A DNA stretch of 64,000 bases from Pterobdella sp. o SKG-2022 (lineage: Eukaryota; Annelida; Clitellata; Hirudinida; Piscicolidae), in NCBI GenBank assembly GCA_964035795.1, contig OZ038322.1:16043447-16107446 (forward strand), written 5' to 3'. The translations under genes were made by a program, and so were the position numbers. Shown here in pieces: positions 13,601 to 25,800 of this stretch. Numbering within the stretch: position 1 is the first letter of the stretch; each line of letters opens with the position of its first letter. The notes beneath the pieces are model-generated. The model saw only the letters and a list, made by a program, of their open reading frames with translations, was not told the origin of the DNA and ran no database searches.

Positions 13601-15040
13601 AGCAATTTAACCTTTTTCATGATGTATAAAATCTACAATTTAACGATTTAATTGCTCAGGTTCTTGGTGGGAACCGATTGGCCATTCCTGACTTCCTTTA
13701 TAAGGTAAAAATTTTCAGATGAATAAAAATTTATATAAATATTTTTTAAAGATAATGCTAACACATCGTACGGGCCGAAATATACTTGGAGCATTTGCCA
13801 TTCCTAACAGACCTATCAATTGCAAACAGACTTTGTTGACTTTTGAAGTAAAAAGTTCAACCACTCAGTTTTTAAATATTTCATCAAACTATTTCAATAA
13901 CAGACAACTATGGAGTTTTTGGATAATGCTTCTGGTTTATACTTTTTACCCGAGTTGGACAGAAGACTTTGCTTTGATTTGTGCCCAGCGTCTTGTCGAA
14001 TAAATGATTGTGGAGCACAGCTAATGAAACATTTTTATCGCATGTTTAAAATGAAAAACAGCATTAATTCCTATGATGAAATCACCAAGCTCATGTATAA
14101 TGCTGGATTTAAAAATGCACTTGAATATTTGGAAACAATGTATAGCCTACTGGATAAAAAAACCGAGTTAACTAGAGGCCAGATTTTTAGTGCGTTTACA
14201 AAACATGGTTATAAGGAAGCAATAGCTGAGGGAATACCTTCTTCAAAGCAGGTTAATCCATTACCAGGAGGAGATTATTTTGTGAAATATGACACAAGCA
14301 AAAAGTTCGATTCAGAAAAATTCTGTGAGAATCGTGTGATTGATTGGAAAGATTTTGTTGAAGTGGGAGTATACAATAAAAATTTGTTTGAAATAAAAAA
14401 AAATGATTATAATCTTCCAAAAATGAAAGATGCCTTTGCAGCACAAAAAGATGTAAAAACGCCAGAATTTAAAAAAGAAAGAGTTGTAAAAAAACCGCTT
14501 ATAAATCCTACACATGTACCGAAAATTATGGATTTCAATTGTTTTGGAAAGTTTCAAAAAAGTACTAAAGTTGAAACAGAGATTAAACTTGCTAAACTTT
14601 TTAGAAAACCTGACATAGGAGCTTTCCGTCATAAAGCCAAAAGAAAGGTACAGGCAAGCGATCAAGACTCTACCATAGCTTCAAAAGATGGTAATGAAAT
14701 CAAACGAGTTAAAGAAGATATGAAGAGAAGTTCTGCAATTTTGCAAGTTAAAGAAAATGTCGCGAAAAAGATTAGTTCAACTTTGGTTAAGGATACAAAA
14801 GTTAAAACATCACGTCCTTTCATTGAAAAAGTTGACGCTGCTGCTAAAGCTCTAAAGGGAAAAATAAACGAAGTTCAAAAAGCTGAGAGCATTGAATCGA
14901 TGAAAGTCACTTGTCAATCTCCTGGCATTGCCGCCTTCCAACCTTACGGAAGTACGTATAAAGATCCAAAAGAAAAAGTTGAAGTTCAGGTCACTTGCAC
15001 TAGTCCTAATTTTGAAGCTTTTGCGACTCGTAAAAATTAA
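4677..15040 (+). CDS. EXOG: EXOG-like mitochondrial-type exo/endonuclease, eight exons
   Basis: This is a DNA/RNA non-specific (beta-beta-alpha metal) nuclease of the EXOG/ENDOG family. Exons: 4677-4989 (lysine-rich start; ATG in AAAATGG context), 5496 to 5629 or 5645, about 7759-7971, 9200-9319, 13526-13597, 13660-13704, 13752-13847 and 13904-15040. Exon 2 carries [18 protein letters not shown], matching the HALSYD...VPRWVLE block. Exon 3 carries the catalytic NRGHMVAS (RGHM histidine near 7936). Exon 4 carries [18 protein letters not shown], with the metal-binding Asn region. Exons 5-7 carry [18 protein letters not shown] and LGAFAIPN. Exon 8 opens with the EXOG-type [10 protein letters not shown]. 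After the family's usual end the protein continues for roughly 250 lysine-rich residues with a repeated VTC-x-SP-x3-AF motif. EXOG acts in mitochondrial DNA repair; no targeting signal is obvious here. The join of exons 2 and 3 is the least certain. Retroelements fill the two large introns. Confidence 0.88.
5735..7735 (+). mobile_element. 5'-truncated, broken L2/CR1-superfamily LINE
   Basis: This is a non-LTR retrotransposon lying sense in an EXOG intron. Visible reverse-transcriptase blocks are [19 protein letters not shown] (about 6310-6370), then after a frameshift [15 protein letters not shown] (about 6520-6575), [15 protein letters not shown] (about 6700-6740) and the catalytic FADDITLF (about 6797-6820). 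Downstream are [15 protein letters not shown] and the family-typical C-terminal [15 protein letters not shown] (about 7540-7580). The reading shifts frame several times (near 6370, 6580 and 6755), so the copy is dead. The apurinic endonuclease domain is absent. The 3' end reads GTGCGCTATAAAAAT followed by an (AAT)n tail at about 7709-7731, typical of L2/CR1-type elements. It ends only about 25 bases before the next EXOG exon. Confidence 0.9.
8600..8890. repeat. GC-richer block between two ATC microsatellites
   Basis: Within the EXOG intron, a block of about 230 bases with clearly higher GC than its surroundings is bounded on the left by (ATC)n near 8602-8617 and on the right by an imperfect (CAT)n run near 8845-8886. 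Frames on both strands are partly open but resemble no protein I know. It looks like an inserted repeat whose ends expanded as microsatellites, but I cannot name a family. Confidence 0.35.
8950..9113 (+). repeat. tRNA-derived SINE, family A
   Basis: The head carries RNA polymerase III promoter boxes: box A-like TAGCTCAGTGGTAGAGC and box B-like GAGTTCAATCCCGCG. Between them is an anticodon-like stem-loop TTAGA/CTAATTA/TCTAA (anticodon position AAT, as in tRNA-Ile). The body contains AGTGTCTTCTCGCTA, AATTTGTAACAAGCGC and CTTTACAAATAACG, and the end reads ATTACATTATA. The same body recurs at 9550, 25553 and 42490. Acceptor-stem pairing is decayed (GCCTGTA against TGAGCTG), so this is a SINE head and not a working tRNA. 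Confidence 0.85.
9430..9790 (+). repeat. Foldback element interrupted by a SINE
   Basis: The left part (about 9440-9555) reads like the element at 13201-13370: CCAAAGTAAATACTG, AAATTATTTGC, then ACTTGATAATG and TTAACGAAAAG. The right part (about 9720-9785) continues with CAAAATTACCTGTTGTGTTCAAA, the counterpart of AAAATTGCCTTTAGTGTTCAAA in the other copy (mismatches included). The SINE at 9553-9713 sits between the two parts, which implies it inserted into an existing foldback element. The two copies flank the decayed PHD-RT retroelement. Confidence 0.6.
9553..9713 (+). repeat. tRNA-derived SINE, family A
   Basis: The head reads GTCGACTTGTATAGCTCAG, then a shortened D-arm region, an anticodon-like ACTAATTATCT, box B GGGTTCGATCC and the matching GGTTGAC end. 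The body reads ACAGTGTTTTCGCCACATA, TTTGTAGCAAGCGCCTTA, GGAAAGCGCTTTTTAAAT and a terminal ACATTACATTA. About 10 bases of the D-arm/anticodon region are missing relative to the copy at 8950. It lies inside a foldback element (see the entry at 9430). Confidence 0.85.
9900..12340 (-). mobile_element. Decayed LINE with PHD finger, RT and restriction-like endonuclease
   Basis: Read on the minus strand from about 12340 down. First comes a PHD-type zinc finger: CSSC, then [12 protein letters not shown], then WSCPYC (about 12320-12150). A conserved helical region follows (frame 12234-11593). Then come RT blocks [45 protein letters not shown] and [18 protein letters not shown]. At the catalytic Y-x-DD box (10922-10936) two stop codons interrupt the frame. 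Further down, [18 protein letters not shown] is a C-x-C-x7-H zinc knuckle whose last cysteine is replaced by a stop. It is followed by SRHAEIN and [10 protein letters not shown], the pattern of R2-type restriction-like endonucleases. The C-terminal block reads [19 protein letters not shown] and [11 protein letters not shown]. Frameshifts and stops make it a fossil. It is antisense in an EXOG intron. Confidence 0.82.
12753..13097. repeat. Two-copy direct repeat, period about 232 bases
   Basis: The segment 12753-12864 (starting TATAATTGAAGCATGATAAA) recurs at 12985-13097 with few changes. Both contain ATGAACCATGAAA, GTCAT and AAGTGGAAAAATATTGAAA, then AAACTCATAAAAAA. The sequence between the copies is not obviously repeated elsewhere. 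It lies just upstream (on the minus strand) of the PHD-RT relic and could be part of that element's 5' region. Confidence 0.85.
13201..13395. repeat. Foldback (MITE-like) element
   Basis: This is an imperfect inverted repeat centred near 13295-13300. The left arm begins GCAAATTATTTGAA (13237) and the right arm ends TTCAAATAATTTGC (13370). Nearer the centre, AAAGCTTTTCGTTAACAAAG...ACATTATCA faces TGATAATGT...TTAACGAAAAGCTTCG. The inner motif TTAACGAAAAGCTTCGTA recurs in the foldback at 38389-38484. It has no coding capacity, which fits a non-autonomous DNA element. Confidence 0.75.
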
Positions 15041-16020
15041 TTTTGCATTATTTAAAACGACTTTGATTAAAATAGTATGATCACATGGGTTAACTGAAGT
15101 AACGATAAGAGCACTTGCTATTTTAATAAGAAATCTAAAACGCGACCAAAAATGATATTTTTCGCATTATAATAAAACTTAAAGTATTTACCACACTGAT
15201 TTATTGGCAAACTACTTTGTCTTTATCCCCTAGACCTTACAAGCAATTTAACGAACTTATTCTATATATTCTGAGTTACGCTGCAGTTTTCTTTAAAACA
15301 TAAATTTTAAAATGTATATAAAAAATTTAACTTTTTTGGAGATAAAAGGTGGAGTTCTGAAAGAGTGTCCATTCAATGGAAGTTTGAAAACGAAGAAAAA
15401 AACAAATTGAGTTTTATTTATATTTTAAGTTTAATTTTTTTGTTGACATGATTTTCGAAAAATGAATTCTGTTGGAGGGTCATTTGCATTCTTAGCATTG
15501 TGTAGGCAGACACGTTGAATCCCGACATATCCTTCAAAATAAAAATATATACTGAAATTTAATGATAATAGTTTCCAAATTAGTTTTTGAATCTTTGCAA
15601 TTGTTCCCCAAAAATTTGAAAAAATTTCAAAATATACAATAGAAACATTTTCAATTGATAAAAAAACTAAACCACATTTGAAAAAACTAAATTACAAAAT
15701 ATGTTTTTTATATGAAAAATGATCTTCGAAATCTGAAACGACTAAACTCTCGGGGCTGAGGCATGTAACGGTGTCTTGCGTTTGAAGCATGTTTTATATT
15801 ATTTTCTAGAGCATTTGTTTTTTTAAGTTCTTGTTGCAGGTTAAATGCAATTATTTTGGTACCAGTCTTTGGACTGATGTTCAGCAAGAATGTAAGTGTT
15901 GAGAGTCTAAGCTTTCCAGAGCGAAGTTTAAGACAAACAAATTTTTAATTGTTTTAACTTGTTCTACTTCATTTTAAAAAGATAATTCTATTATGAAATA
16001 TATATTTATAAATAAAACAA
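15041..16020. other. Intergenic, EXOG-like 3' side
   Basis: This is AT-rich sequence after the EXOG-like stop, presumably including its 3' UTR. AATAAA-like signals occur, for example near 15170. I see no exon, RNA gene or named repeat. Confidence 0.45.
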
Positions 16021-16034
16021 AATTAAATAAATTA

Positions 16035-16445
16035 AAATAGGCGGAATTATTATTATTATTAATGCAATCACATTATACTGCTGTACATGTCCCGGTAACT
16101 GGGGTTGACAGCAGTTGGCCTAAATTATTGGTACTATAAAAGAGTAATTTATAAAAAAAGCCAGTTATCTGGAACAAATTTTTACAGATTGCCAGCCCGA
16201 GCTAACGTCCAGCTTGAAATTATCGAATTCAAGATCTGCCGTGCCCATACTTGAACTGTTTGCCTTGCCATTTTCAACAAAAAGAGAGATCATCCGCCAA
16301 GACAAATGACAACGATACAAGAATATCAGTTTGTCGATACCTGCTACAGGAGTCTGCTGTTATCCAAGTTATAACAAAAAATCAGTCTCAATTTAGAGAC
16401 GCTATCTTCGGTACAGTTTAACGTCATGCCCAGGCATAATAAAAA
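16035..16445 (-). mobile_element. Possible truncated retroposon with (AAT)n tail
   Basis: Read on the minus strand, a GC-richer stretch from about 16440 ends in (AAT)n near 16048-16062. That is the same kind of tail as the L2/CR1-like LINE at 5735-7735. The body has no readable protein match; it would be a LINE 3' UTR or a short retroposon. The evidence is compositional plus the tail, so this is tentative. Confidence 0.35.
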
Positions 16446-16811
16446 TATTTTTTATAAAATTAATAAAATAGATTTTATTATAATTATTCGTTTAAAATTT
16501 TTTCAAAATATTTGAAAACTAACTGGATACCTCTAAATATGAAAAAAATATTTTGAAATTTCAAAAATCAAATGATTGTATGAGCTTTACGTATACATAT
16601 TGTTACATTCTGAAATTTCAATAATTCAAAACACCTCATCTACAGAACTATTAAAAGCACAATAAGCACGCTAGTATATAACATTATCTGGAATTTATCT
16701 CACATGAAACCTCCTATCTCATAAGAAAGCTCTTAATATTTTTAATAGTGAGTCGATTACTCGGTCGCTCTTGGGATTTCGGTAGCGTAATTGATTGTGC
16801 TATTTCACATT

Positions 16812-19800
16812 TTAATAGTGAAGTTCAAATAAAAATAAGAAAATTAATAGAATAAATATTTGAATAAAAAAATGGCAGCATAGAACCTGATACAGAAGGT
16901 TCCTGGCACTACCTTCCACAACACATCTTTGCAGATCCTTCTCAAACATTCTAGAACTTATTATCACTCCCGCGTCCTGTCTAATAAAGTTTAACCATTT
17001 CCTAACTCTATAAATCAATCGTTCAATAACCAATCAATCCCTTCAACAATGGACAATTAGTAACTATATTAGTTATTAGTTGGACAGTTAGTAACTATAT
17101 GATTAATGATGTATAATAGTGGAGTCACTATTATCATATTCGTTACTGTATTGTATTGTATAAACGCCTAAATTAAATTGTAAGATCAACAAACACAATG
17201 TATAAATATACTTGTATAAGTATAATTATACTTTGTGTTTGTTGATCTCACAAATTACATTAATAATGTGTTCGTCTTACGATGAGCTTAGTTGTTCAAT
17301 AAATGAGTGTTTGATTTATATTAAAACTAATCCTTATTAGATAAAGCTTGGCTAGTGAAAATAAATTAAACGGCAATATGAATAATTTTGATGATACAAG
17401 GATCTCTAAGCACCAAAAAGTTACACAGATACTTTTGTGAAACCTACCTCAAAAGATACAACAGAGACCTTGTCACATATGTATCCCCATCGCCATGACA
17501 TCTGCACAAGAACTGTATTAAACGTGTTTTGTATGGGAAGGGCAGACACGAAAGACATCCTTCAATTTCGCTGTGTATTTTTTGTTTGTTGTTTGTGTTA
17601 TGTACTTGAATATTACCTTTGAAAATTGAAAACATCATGGTTAAAGTATTACGGTCAACAAATTAAAATTTTTGACATCTATGAAACAACCTTGATTTGA
17701 TTTTTGATAGTTGCATTTTGAGGTAATGATCAGGTGAGGATGCTTGGCAGGCTGTAAAGAGGAGATGGGCCGTTGGTTTAGGTAGCTGTGGTGGAAGTTT
17801 TGAAGTATGCAAAATCGATATCAAAAATAAATGTAATTTGTAAAAATGTGGATACTTGTTTATTTTGTTCTTTGCAGTTCCTTTCATGTTCCTTCTCTTT
17901 ATCCTCTTCCTCCTTATGAATATCCAAAGCTTCAATTAACCTTTCAACCTGGAGAAAAAAACGTTATTCAAACCTCAAACTTAAAAGGGCAATTTTAAAA
18001 TCTAACAGCAGATAAAGTAGACTTGGTTTTTTTGTTGGCCACAGCGTTTTCAGTGTTGTTATTGGCAAGAACTAACACGTCTTCTCGAATTTCATCCTCT
18101 TCCTCCTTTTCTCTCACCTGATCGAATGTAATATAATGAGACATTATCTATTGAATGCTTCACAACCAACCATTTCTTTTTCTTCTTCCAATACTAGTAT
18201 CTCATCAGTTTTTATCCACTTTCTGTGAACATTTTATAATTTTTGAATATTAAAAAAATTATGTAGCCTGAAACAATAACTTCATCCCTTCAAAAACACA
18301 CAGGATGTTCAAATTAACACCCTGAAAAACCTCCTCATATTTCTCAAAACATTGCTATCAACCATTTTATTCGATTATTCATTGTCAATTGAATTATTAT
18401 GATAGATATTCATCTTCCTAATATTTTTCTCAATTATAAAGTTTAAAAATTTAAGAAATTTTGAAATTTATATTCTTTTTCCTAAAAAGAAGTGTAATTA
18501 TTTTCGATAACGCCTAACTCCATAAAAATGGGACTCGAGGACGGTAAACAATGATGACAAGTTCGAGTTAAAAACTCTTTATATAGCTAAACTTGAAGAA
18601 TGCAGAGCAAAATGACAGTTGTACCTGATGCTCATATCTTCACCACACGTGACAACAGATGTGCCATCGCTGCTTACGCTCAAGCTGTGGATGGCTGATT
18701 GGTGGCCCTGTGTGTGTTTGTGTGTGATTTGAAAACGAAAAATTCAATGGCTTGGTAACGTAGAAAATAGCTGATGAACGTTTACGGGATCAATTTTTGG
18801 TGAGCAAGTACCATAGCATTCAAAACCAGAGGTAGCATGCTTTTATTTGACTGATTTAAGAAAACTGAATATGGTGGTTTCTTGGAAGATAATTGGAACG
18901 AAACGGAAATAAGGTGCCAAATGATCAAACGAGAAGGCAAAGAAGTATTTCCCTGAGATTCGAAAAAAACTATGAAAAAGAAAAAAATTGAAACAACTCA
19001 ATTTCATACATTATTTTGTTCATTTCTCGATGTTAAAGTCATGCAAGGAGCCTGGTTTCACAAAGCACTTGCAACAAGAGCACAAAACAGAAGTATACAA
19101 TGCTTCAGACTGAAATACAAACAACGAATCAAAAACCACTGAAAAAATGCTTCAGCCCCAATACTCCACGCCACTGTCTAATGGCACATGCACTTAAGGA
19201 AGTGTGTTTGCTTGCATGAGCATTTGTCCATGATGACAAAAAAAAAGTATGTAACAGTGTAAGTCAGAATAAAATAAGCTTCACCTGTAAAGTAGTGATC
19301 AGTTGGAAGTTGTCAGCGTCCCACTGCTTCAGCAGACAGTCCCTGCCACACGTGAAAAACATGTGTGTCTTCGGGATGAACTTTAAACCTGTGATTCTAT
19401 TTTGGTAAATTATAGTTTTTAATAATTTATTTCTTTTTTTCAAAGACATCAGTCAAGAAATGAGAATTTCAAAGATACTTTTCATACAGTAATGAAATAC
19501 AACTTTTTCATGATTCATTAGTATCGTTTGATTATTTTATTTTTTAATTTTTTCATTATTTGATTGATATGATTTATTATACTAGTATTAAAATATTTTA
19601 ATTAAATTCAATTTTAATTCAAATACAATAATAAAACGCCCTTTGCTATTTTTAGTTCCTATGACACCGAATAAACTTTTAATTCCATTCAAATTAACCT
19701 GATGCTGAAAACATGTTTTCGAGAAGCTTCGTTCAAAATAAAAACTCTTACGGTGTTTTCTCAAAGTGAATATAATTTCAAGGATCTTACTAATTATAGC

Positions 19801-22800
19801 TTTCATTAAGTTTTATCAAAATTATACATGCTTGAGGAGTAATGATGGTTGAAGTTTTGATTGAATACACTTTAAATTGTTATTTTTATTGTTATATATG
19901 ATTGTTTTAATTATTCAATACAAAAGTAATGAAATTATGTCACCTTACTTATTTTTAAACGAAATTTAAAAAAAAACTTGAAAAGAAATCAACTGAGAAG
20001 CATTGTATCACAACAAAAGCACAGACTTGTCATCATGGGCAACTTTGATAATCTTCTTACACTCCCCAAAGTCCATGGACCAGACCTTTATATCCTTGTC
20101 CCCAGAACCTGAACATCATCGTTAATTGGATATTACTAAATAATATGAACCTTTCATAATGTAACATCTTAAATAAATCTGAGTCCTATGACTCTTTCGT
20201 ACAGCGATTTGTGAGTATAGTTTTAGGTTGAAGCATACTCAGTCTCAATCGATATACATAATGTAAAAAACAGTTAAACTAATTTATGAAAATATAAATA
20301 ATTGGTATTTAAACTATATAGGTGTTACTCATGGAGCTTGCAGGTTCTATTTAATTCAAGCACTACATAATATCACAGATGATAATTCTTGAAAGATCTA
20401 TAGAAAATTGATGAATGAAAATGACTGCTAATGCTATTGATTGCACCTGTGGCCAAGGTAGTGGTGTCAGTGCTGATGTCGACACAAGTTACAGGCAGGT
20501 GGTGGCTGTACAACACCTTGAAAGTCTGGATAACATATATCTTAATATTGAACAAACAATGAAAAAACTTGGTTAAATATATCATAGTTTATTGGTTGTG
20601 CAAAAACGTTCATGCCTGAAAGTGAAACAAAAAACAACTGAGAGATTTTGATGAAACATGGATCACAACAACAAAGAAGATTCGAATGGTTTTGGCAACA
20701 CTACATAAATCTCATACATCTAACAACAAACCTTCAAAGAGTCTGCAAAGAGAATGTATGCTTTCCTATCCAGACACCCCGCCACTATGTACTTTTGGTC
20801 TGTGCTGTTATTAGATGGGTGAGCTATATAATAGAGAAGTATGGGTAATTTCTACGTTTCCGAGATACTTGGATGTAAATAACAGTACAATAAAAAAACT
20901 TAGTGAACAATTGTAATTCAGTCCTCGGTACTACGTTAAACCGCATCAAAATCAGCACTTGTAGTAGAAGAAGATTCTGGTTATCAAACACAGTTCTAGT
21001 ATTCTTGTAGTCAATTTAGCGGATATTCCTCTACAGAAAATTTTAAGCAACTTGTCAGTATGGGAATTACTGCATATTTAGAATTAGATGCTAGTCTGAC
21101 TGAGAGACAAATATATAAGCTTCACAGAACTGAATGAGAAAAGAAGGATTATCCGACAATTTTAAGGTGCTGCCTACCTCAGTTGCTGAGGCACAACAGA
21201 GGCACAAACTAGTATGAATGAAAACGAATATGAAATAACAGTCATGAAATACATAGCACATGAATGTAACTATCATGAATAGCATATTTAGCATTGAACA
21301 TAAATCAAAGTAAAAAATATAAGACAAAGTTGAAGATTTGCCAATTCACCTGTATGATAAGCACAACACTTCGTCGGCCATTTCCACTCTCCTATCGGCC
21401 TTCAACGTGAAAAGTCTGATGTGTAATATAGGTTTATGGAGATAATAAGAATGGTAATAATTGAAAGAATGCTCTCTAATGACATGATATGATACATCAT
21501 ATCATTATTTAAGTCTAATAAATAAATAGATAACCTCTGAGGAATCCCTCAATATTATATTCAACATCAATAAATGAATAACTACTTACCAATAACTATT
21601 TAACATGCTTATCTGAAGAAATACTTATATATATATATATTCAACAGATGTATCTAAAAATTCACTCATTATTATTTGTAGTCAAATCAAAAAAGGAATC
21701 AGCTATAACGTTTGCTGGGACAAGGATTCGAACTCGAGGTCCCAGAAGATAAGCATTTTGTCTCTAGATCCCGTCACTATTCCTAGCTGCAGTTGAATGT
21801 GATAAGCCATGCATTAACATCCTATTGTTACTATGAAAAGTATATTTGAAAAATTTAAAGATATTTTCTGATGAGTAATTATGTTAATCTTCAAGTTGAC
21901 CCAAAAGTTTCACTTTTTCAGTCATCAATTCATAATATATTATACAGTTGAGATCATATTTAATTTATGCTTATTCAAATTCAGTGCAAAAACGTTGCAT
22001 TTGAATGAAATGATAGAATAAATTACCAATTTCATCTCATTTACTTATTTTCGCTTGATAAACGTACTTTTGAACTATATTTATAACCAGCCTTTATCTG
22101 CCATTTGAATGTCTTCAAACCTCCTCTCCTCTCCCATAACTTCAACAACATCTATAAAGAAGGCCAACCTTATCATTGGAGAGAGCAATGCACGTGACAG
22201 CACCTTGATGTCCTTCAACTTCATCCAGCAGGTTGTTGTTCTCCAGATCGTATATCCTCAAGCTACCTTCCTGGTAAGTATTCCAATTGTATCAATGCAG
22301 TACGTGGTTTAATGAAATGGTGGGCTTTTTTAATTAAAAACAATTAATGAAGAATATAAACTTGAAAATGTAATTTTTATCAATAAGGTTATACGGAAAC
22401 ATTAGTGAAAAGACACTCTTGTTTTAATATAAAAAAGTAAAACAAAATCTTCCACAACTTGTTTCAACAAACATGAACACCAATAGCTCACCAGTGTACC
22501 AATGACAGCCTTGCGATCATCAAAGGCGAACACACCACACGTGCCTCCACTCACCACCATGTGAGAGCCCTTCAGTGTAGTTCTGTGGTGGTTCAGTCTG
22601 ATGTTATATTGCATGATGTATAACCACTCTCGTATAGAAAAGCATAAATCGGATTGTGACATGTTATTATCAGAAATGAGTTGATTACATTTGAAAAAAA
22701 TACTATCACGATATTAAAGACTTGATAACATTCTATGGTCACAAAAAACATCGAAAAATGAGTGAAGATTAGAAATATTTAAGATTTGACTGCATAAAGA

Positions 22801-25800
22801 ATTCATTTATTTAAACTTAAATATTACTCAATTTAATGCAAAAAAAACAAAAATTTCACTGCATAGCATCTATTAATAGTTAAACAAAACCATGATAACC
22901 CACCCATTCCATATTTTGACTGATTCTTTTGAGATGGACATGAAGGAGGTGCCACTACTGCTGTGGGTCACATTGATTGGCTCTTTTGTGTGTTCCCGCC
23001 ACGTCTTCACATCTTCATTGTCGTCTGCACTTGTCGCCTGTGATTTTAATCAATAATTCTTTTTGTGAAACGTTTGCCATTTCATAAAGCTTTATATGGT
23101 GACAAAGATTTAGAAAAAATTGTGATGCTAGTGAAGATAACGACCATAAATGAAAAAATAAATAGCTATATTATAAAACGCATTAATATTGCATGAAAAA
23201 ATATATCAAATAAGAAAAAGTAAAAAACAGATTAAAAAAGATGTGATTAACTGAAGAACTAGTTGGTCGAATGATGAATGTGCCATACCAGGGATTGTCT
23301 GTTGATAGAGGCAGGCAACTGCAGGTCATAGTACTTGATGCTGTTGTTTCTAAACATCACCACCATCTGGTTATCATTGAGGCTTTGTCATCAGTTTAAT
23401 GAATTATTGATGAACAATAAAAAATCGACTGTTTGAAGCTCATAACAACCATAGAATTTTTAATGTGTGCAATTTAAAATAATAGTAGGTAAATAAATAT
23501 AAATATTCCAAGTACCTTAATTGCTTGTGAGTCAAGAGAAAGGATTTGGAAATTTCTGATTGGATGCTTGACTTTGAAGAAAGCCACCTTCAGGAGAGAT
23601 TAGATAAGTTGAAAAATAGCGATGATTTTGGGATAGTTAATTATTTTGGCTTTCACCACCACTATTGCCAACAACGCCTTCATCTTCTTATGTGTTTATA
23701 ATAAATAAAATAGAAAGAATATAATGAGTTATGATCTTTGTTATATCAAAACTGCTTATATCCACTCCAAATAACAGCCACCAATGCGACATAAGAAACA
23801 TGAAAATTAAAGCAAGTAAGCACAGTGACCTTTTTAACGTAGTCATCCACACTCTTTTCCTCACTCACCAAATCATCCACCTCTTCCCCATCTACCTTCC
23901 TCCTAGCATTTAATATTCTCTATTGATGATTTATCAATTCATACATACGTCATAAAAATAGTCATTTTTATCTAAATTTTACCATTAGTCAAATCTATTT
24001 TTATCGACCAATGAAGTAAATCAATATTTTAGTAATTTTTTTGCGAGATTTAATGCAACGATTTTAAATCAGGTTTTCCCATTATACTGAGAGTGGCCTT
24101 ATATAAATAACTTAATTAACAACGTATGTACTCAGTTTCAGTATAAAGTTTTATATATAAAGTAAACGAAAGCCAACTTTGCGGCTTTGATTTTTTTCTT
24201 CTTGTCACTCTTCTTCTTGTGTTTATCACTTTCTTCATCATTGTAAACTTTATATATCTCTATTTTATTATCAGTTCCCTGTCCATGATATTATGAAAGC
24301 AAATCATCAAATGAAAAAAAAACTAGTGGCATCTATTTTTTATTGAGTTAACCATGTTAGCAATTAATATTACAATTAAACGGTATAACATATAAATATG
24401 ACATAACATAACATAGTAATTAATATTGTAGCGAGTCTTACAAGAAGTTTCATACTCTTTCTAACAAACTTTATGTGTTAATTTTGATATATAACAACTT
24501 TATTACTATTTTTTATTAGCTTATTACATAGTTACTTTTATTTTATTAATAGTATTTAGATTAGTATGCTTAGTGGTAACTCATGACTTACATGGCAGCC
24601 GAAAAACACGTGGGACTCATCTTGACACATCGATATCACGTGACCTTAAATTATTACCAAGTTGGTTTTTATTTGATAAGTTGAATCAAATGAAATCAAT
24701 TACGAGTATGATTATAGTGGCATTAACTTCAGGCGTTTCTAGACCACTGAGTATTATAAACTATGAATGAAAAATAAACTGAATTCTATGTAAGTTAATG
24801 TGAGTTTTCATAAATACGACAAAGCTAAAACATTATGCATAATTCGTATAAACGTATAAACTTATATATTATATGAAAGGAAAATCAATCAATAAAATCC
24901 TTATATATCTATAATCCAAGTATATTGTATAAAAGAAAAACTTTATTAAAATTACAGAACTCTAACAAAATATGTGATAACTTAATGAAGAAATAGTACA
25001 ACAATAATGACAAAGCATTATTACTGGTATAAGTTATTTTTATACACAACACTCAAAATACCACCCTATTTAGATACCTTTTCCCTTGCGCTCAACACCT
25101 CCGAGCTTAGTGACGTCAAGAAAGTCTATATTATCAACCTCATCACCATCCTGTACATCCCTTTCTTTGGCCTTTGTGCGTTTAATGGGGATTTCAAGTA
25201 TATTAAATTGCATACGTGGTATAGTATCGTTTATTGTATATGTTACTACTACAGTTGTCTGAATATAAGGATGCTGGACAAGGATGAAAAATAATATTTC
25301 TACTCTCTTTTATTTCAAAAAATTTCGATATATAAACTAATAGTACATAATAAAATAACCTTAAACAACTATAAATTCCAACCTAACCATTCCTGAAGAA
25401 TCATTGATTGTAGACACCAAAAAACCCACCTTGATGCTCCAGACAGACAAGTCTGAGACACCTGAGGCAGTTATAATTATGGAATCCTGCTTGGCTAGTA
25501 TGAAGTCATAGATCTTGAGGATTGTGGAAATAATAATAATTGAATGAAGTTATTAAGCACTTGTTTCACAGTGTGTTTTCGCTAAACTGAATTTACAGCA
25601 AGCGCCTTGATCTATAAGGAAAAGCGCTTTATAAATACAACAGTACATTAGGGCATTATTATATATAGATGTTATAGTGCTTTGAGTTACAATATTTAGC
25701 CTACATATATTAAAAAACTTTTATACAAGTTTCAAGCTTCTGGTATTATTATAACAGATAGAATGCCTACAGATATTAAATTGAATGCAAATTTAAGATT

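Noticed and set aside
21700..21800. tRNA-like words (GGATTCGAACTCGAGGTCCC) on the plus strand
   Set aside because: The reverse strand is a WDR3 exon (VTGSRDKMLIFWDLEFE) with proper splice signals, and no cloverleaf forms.
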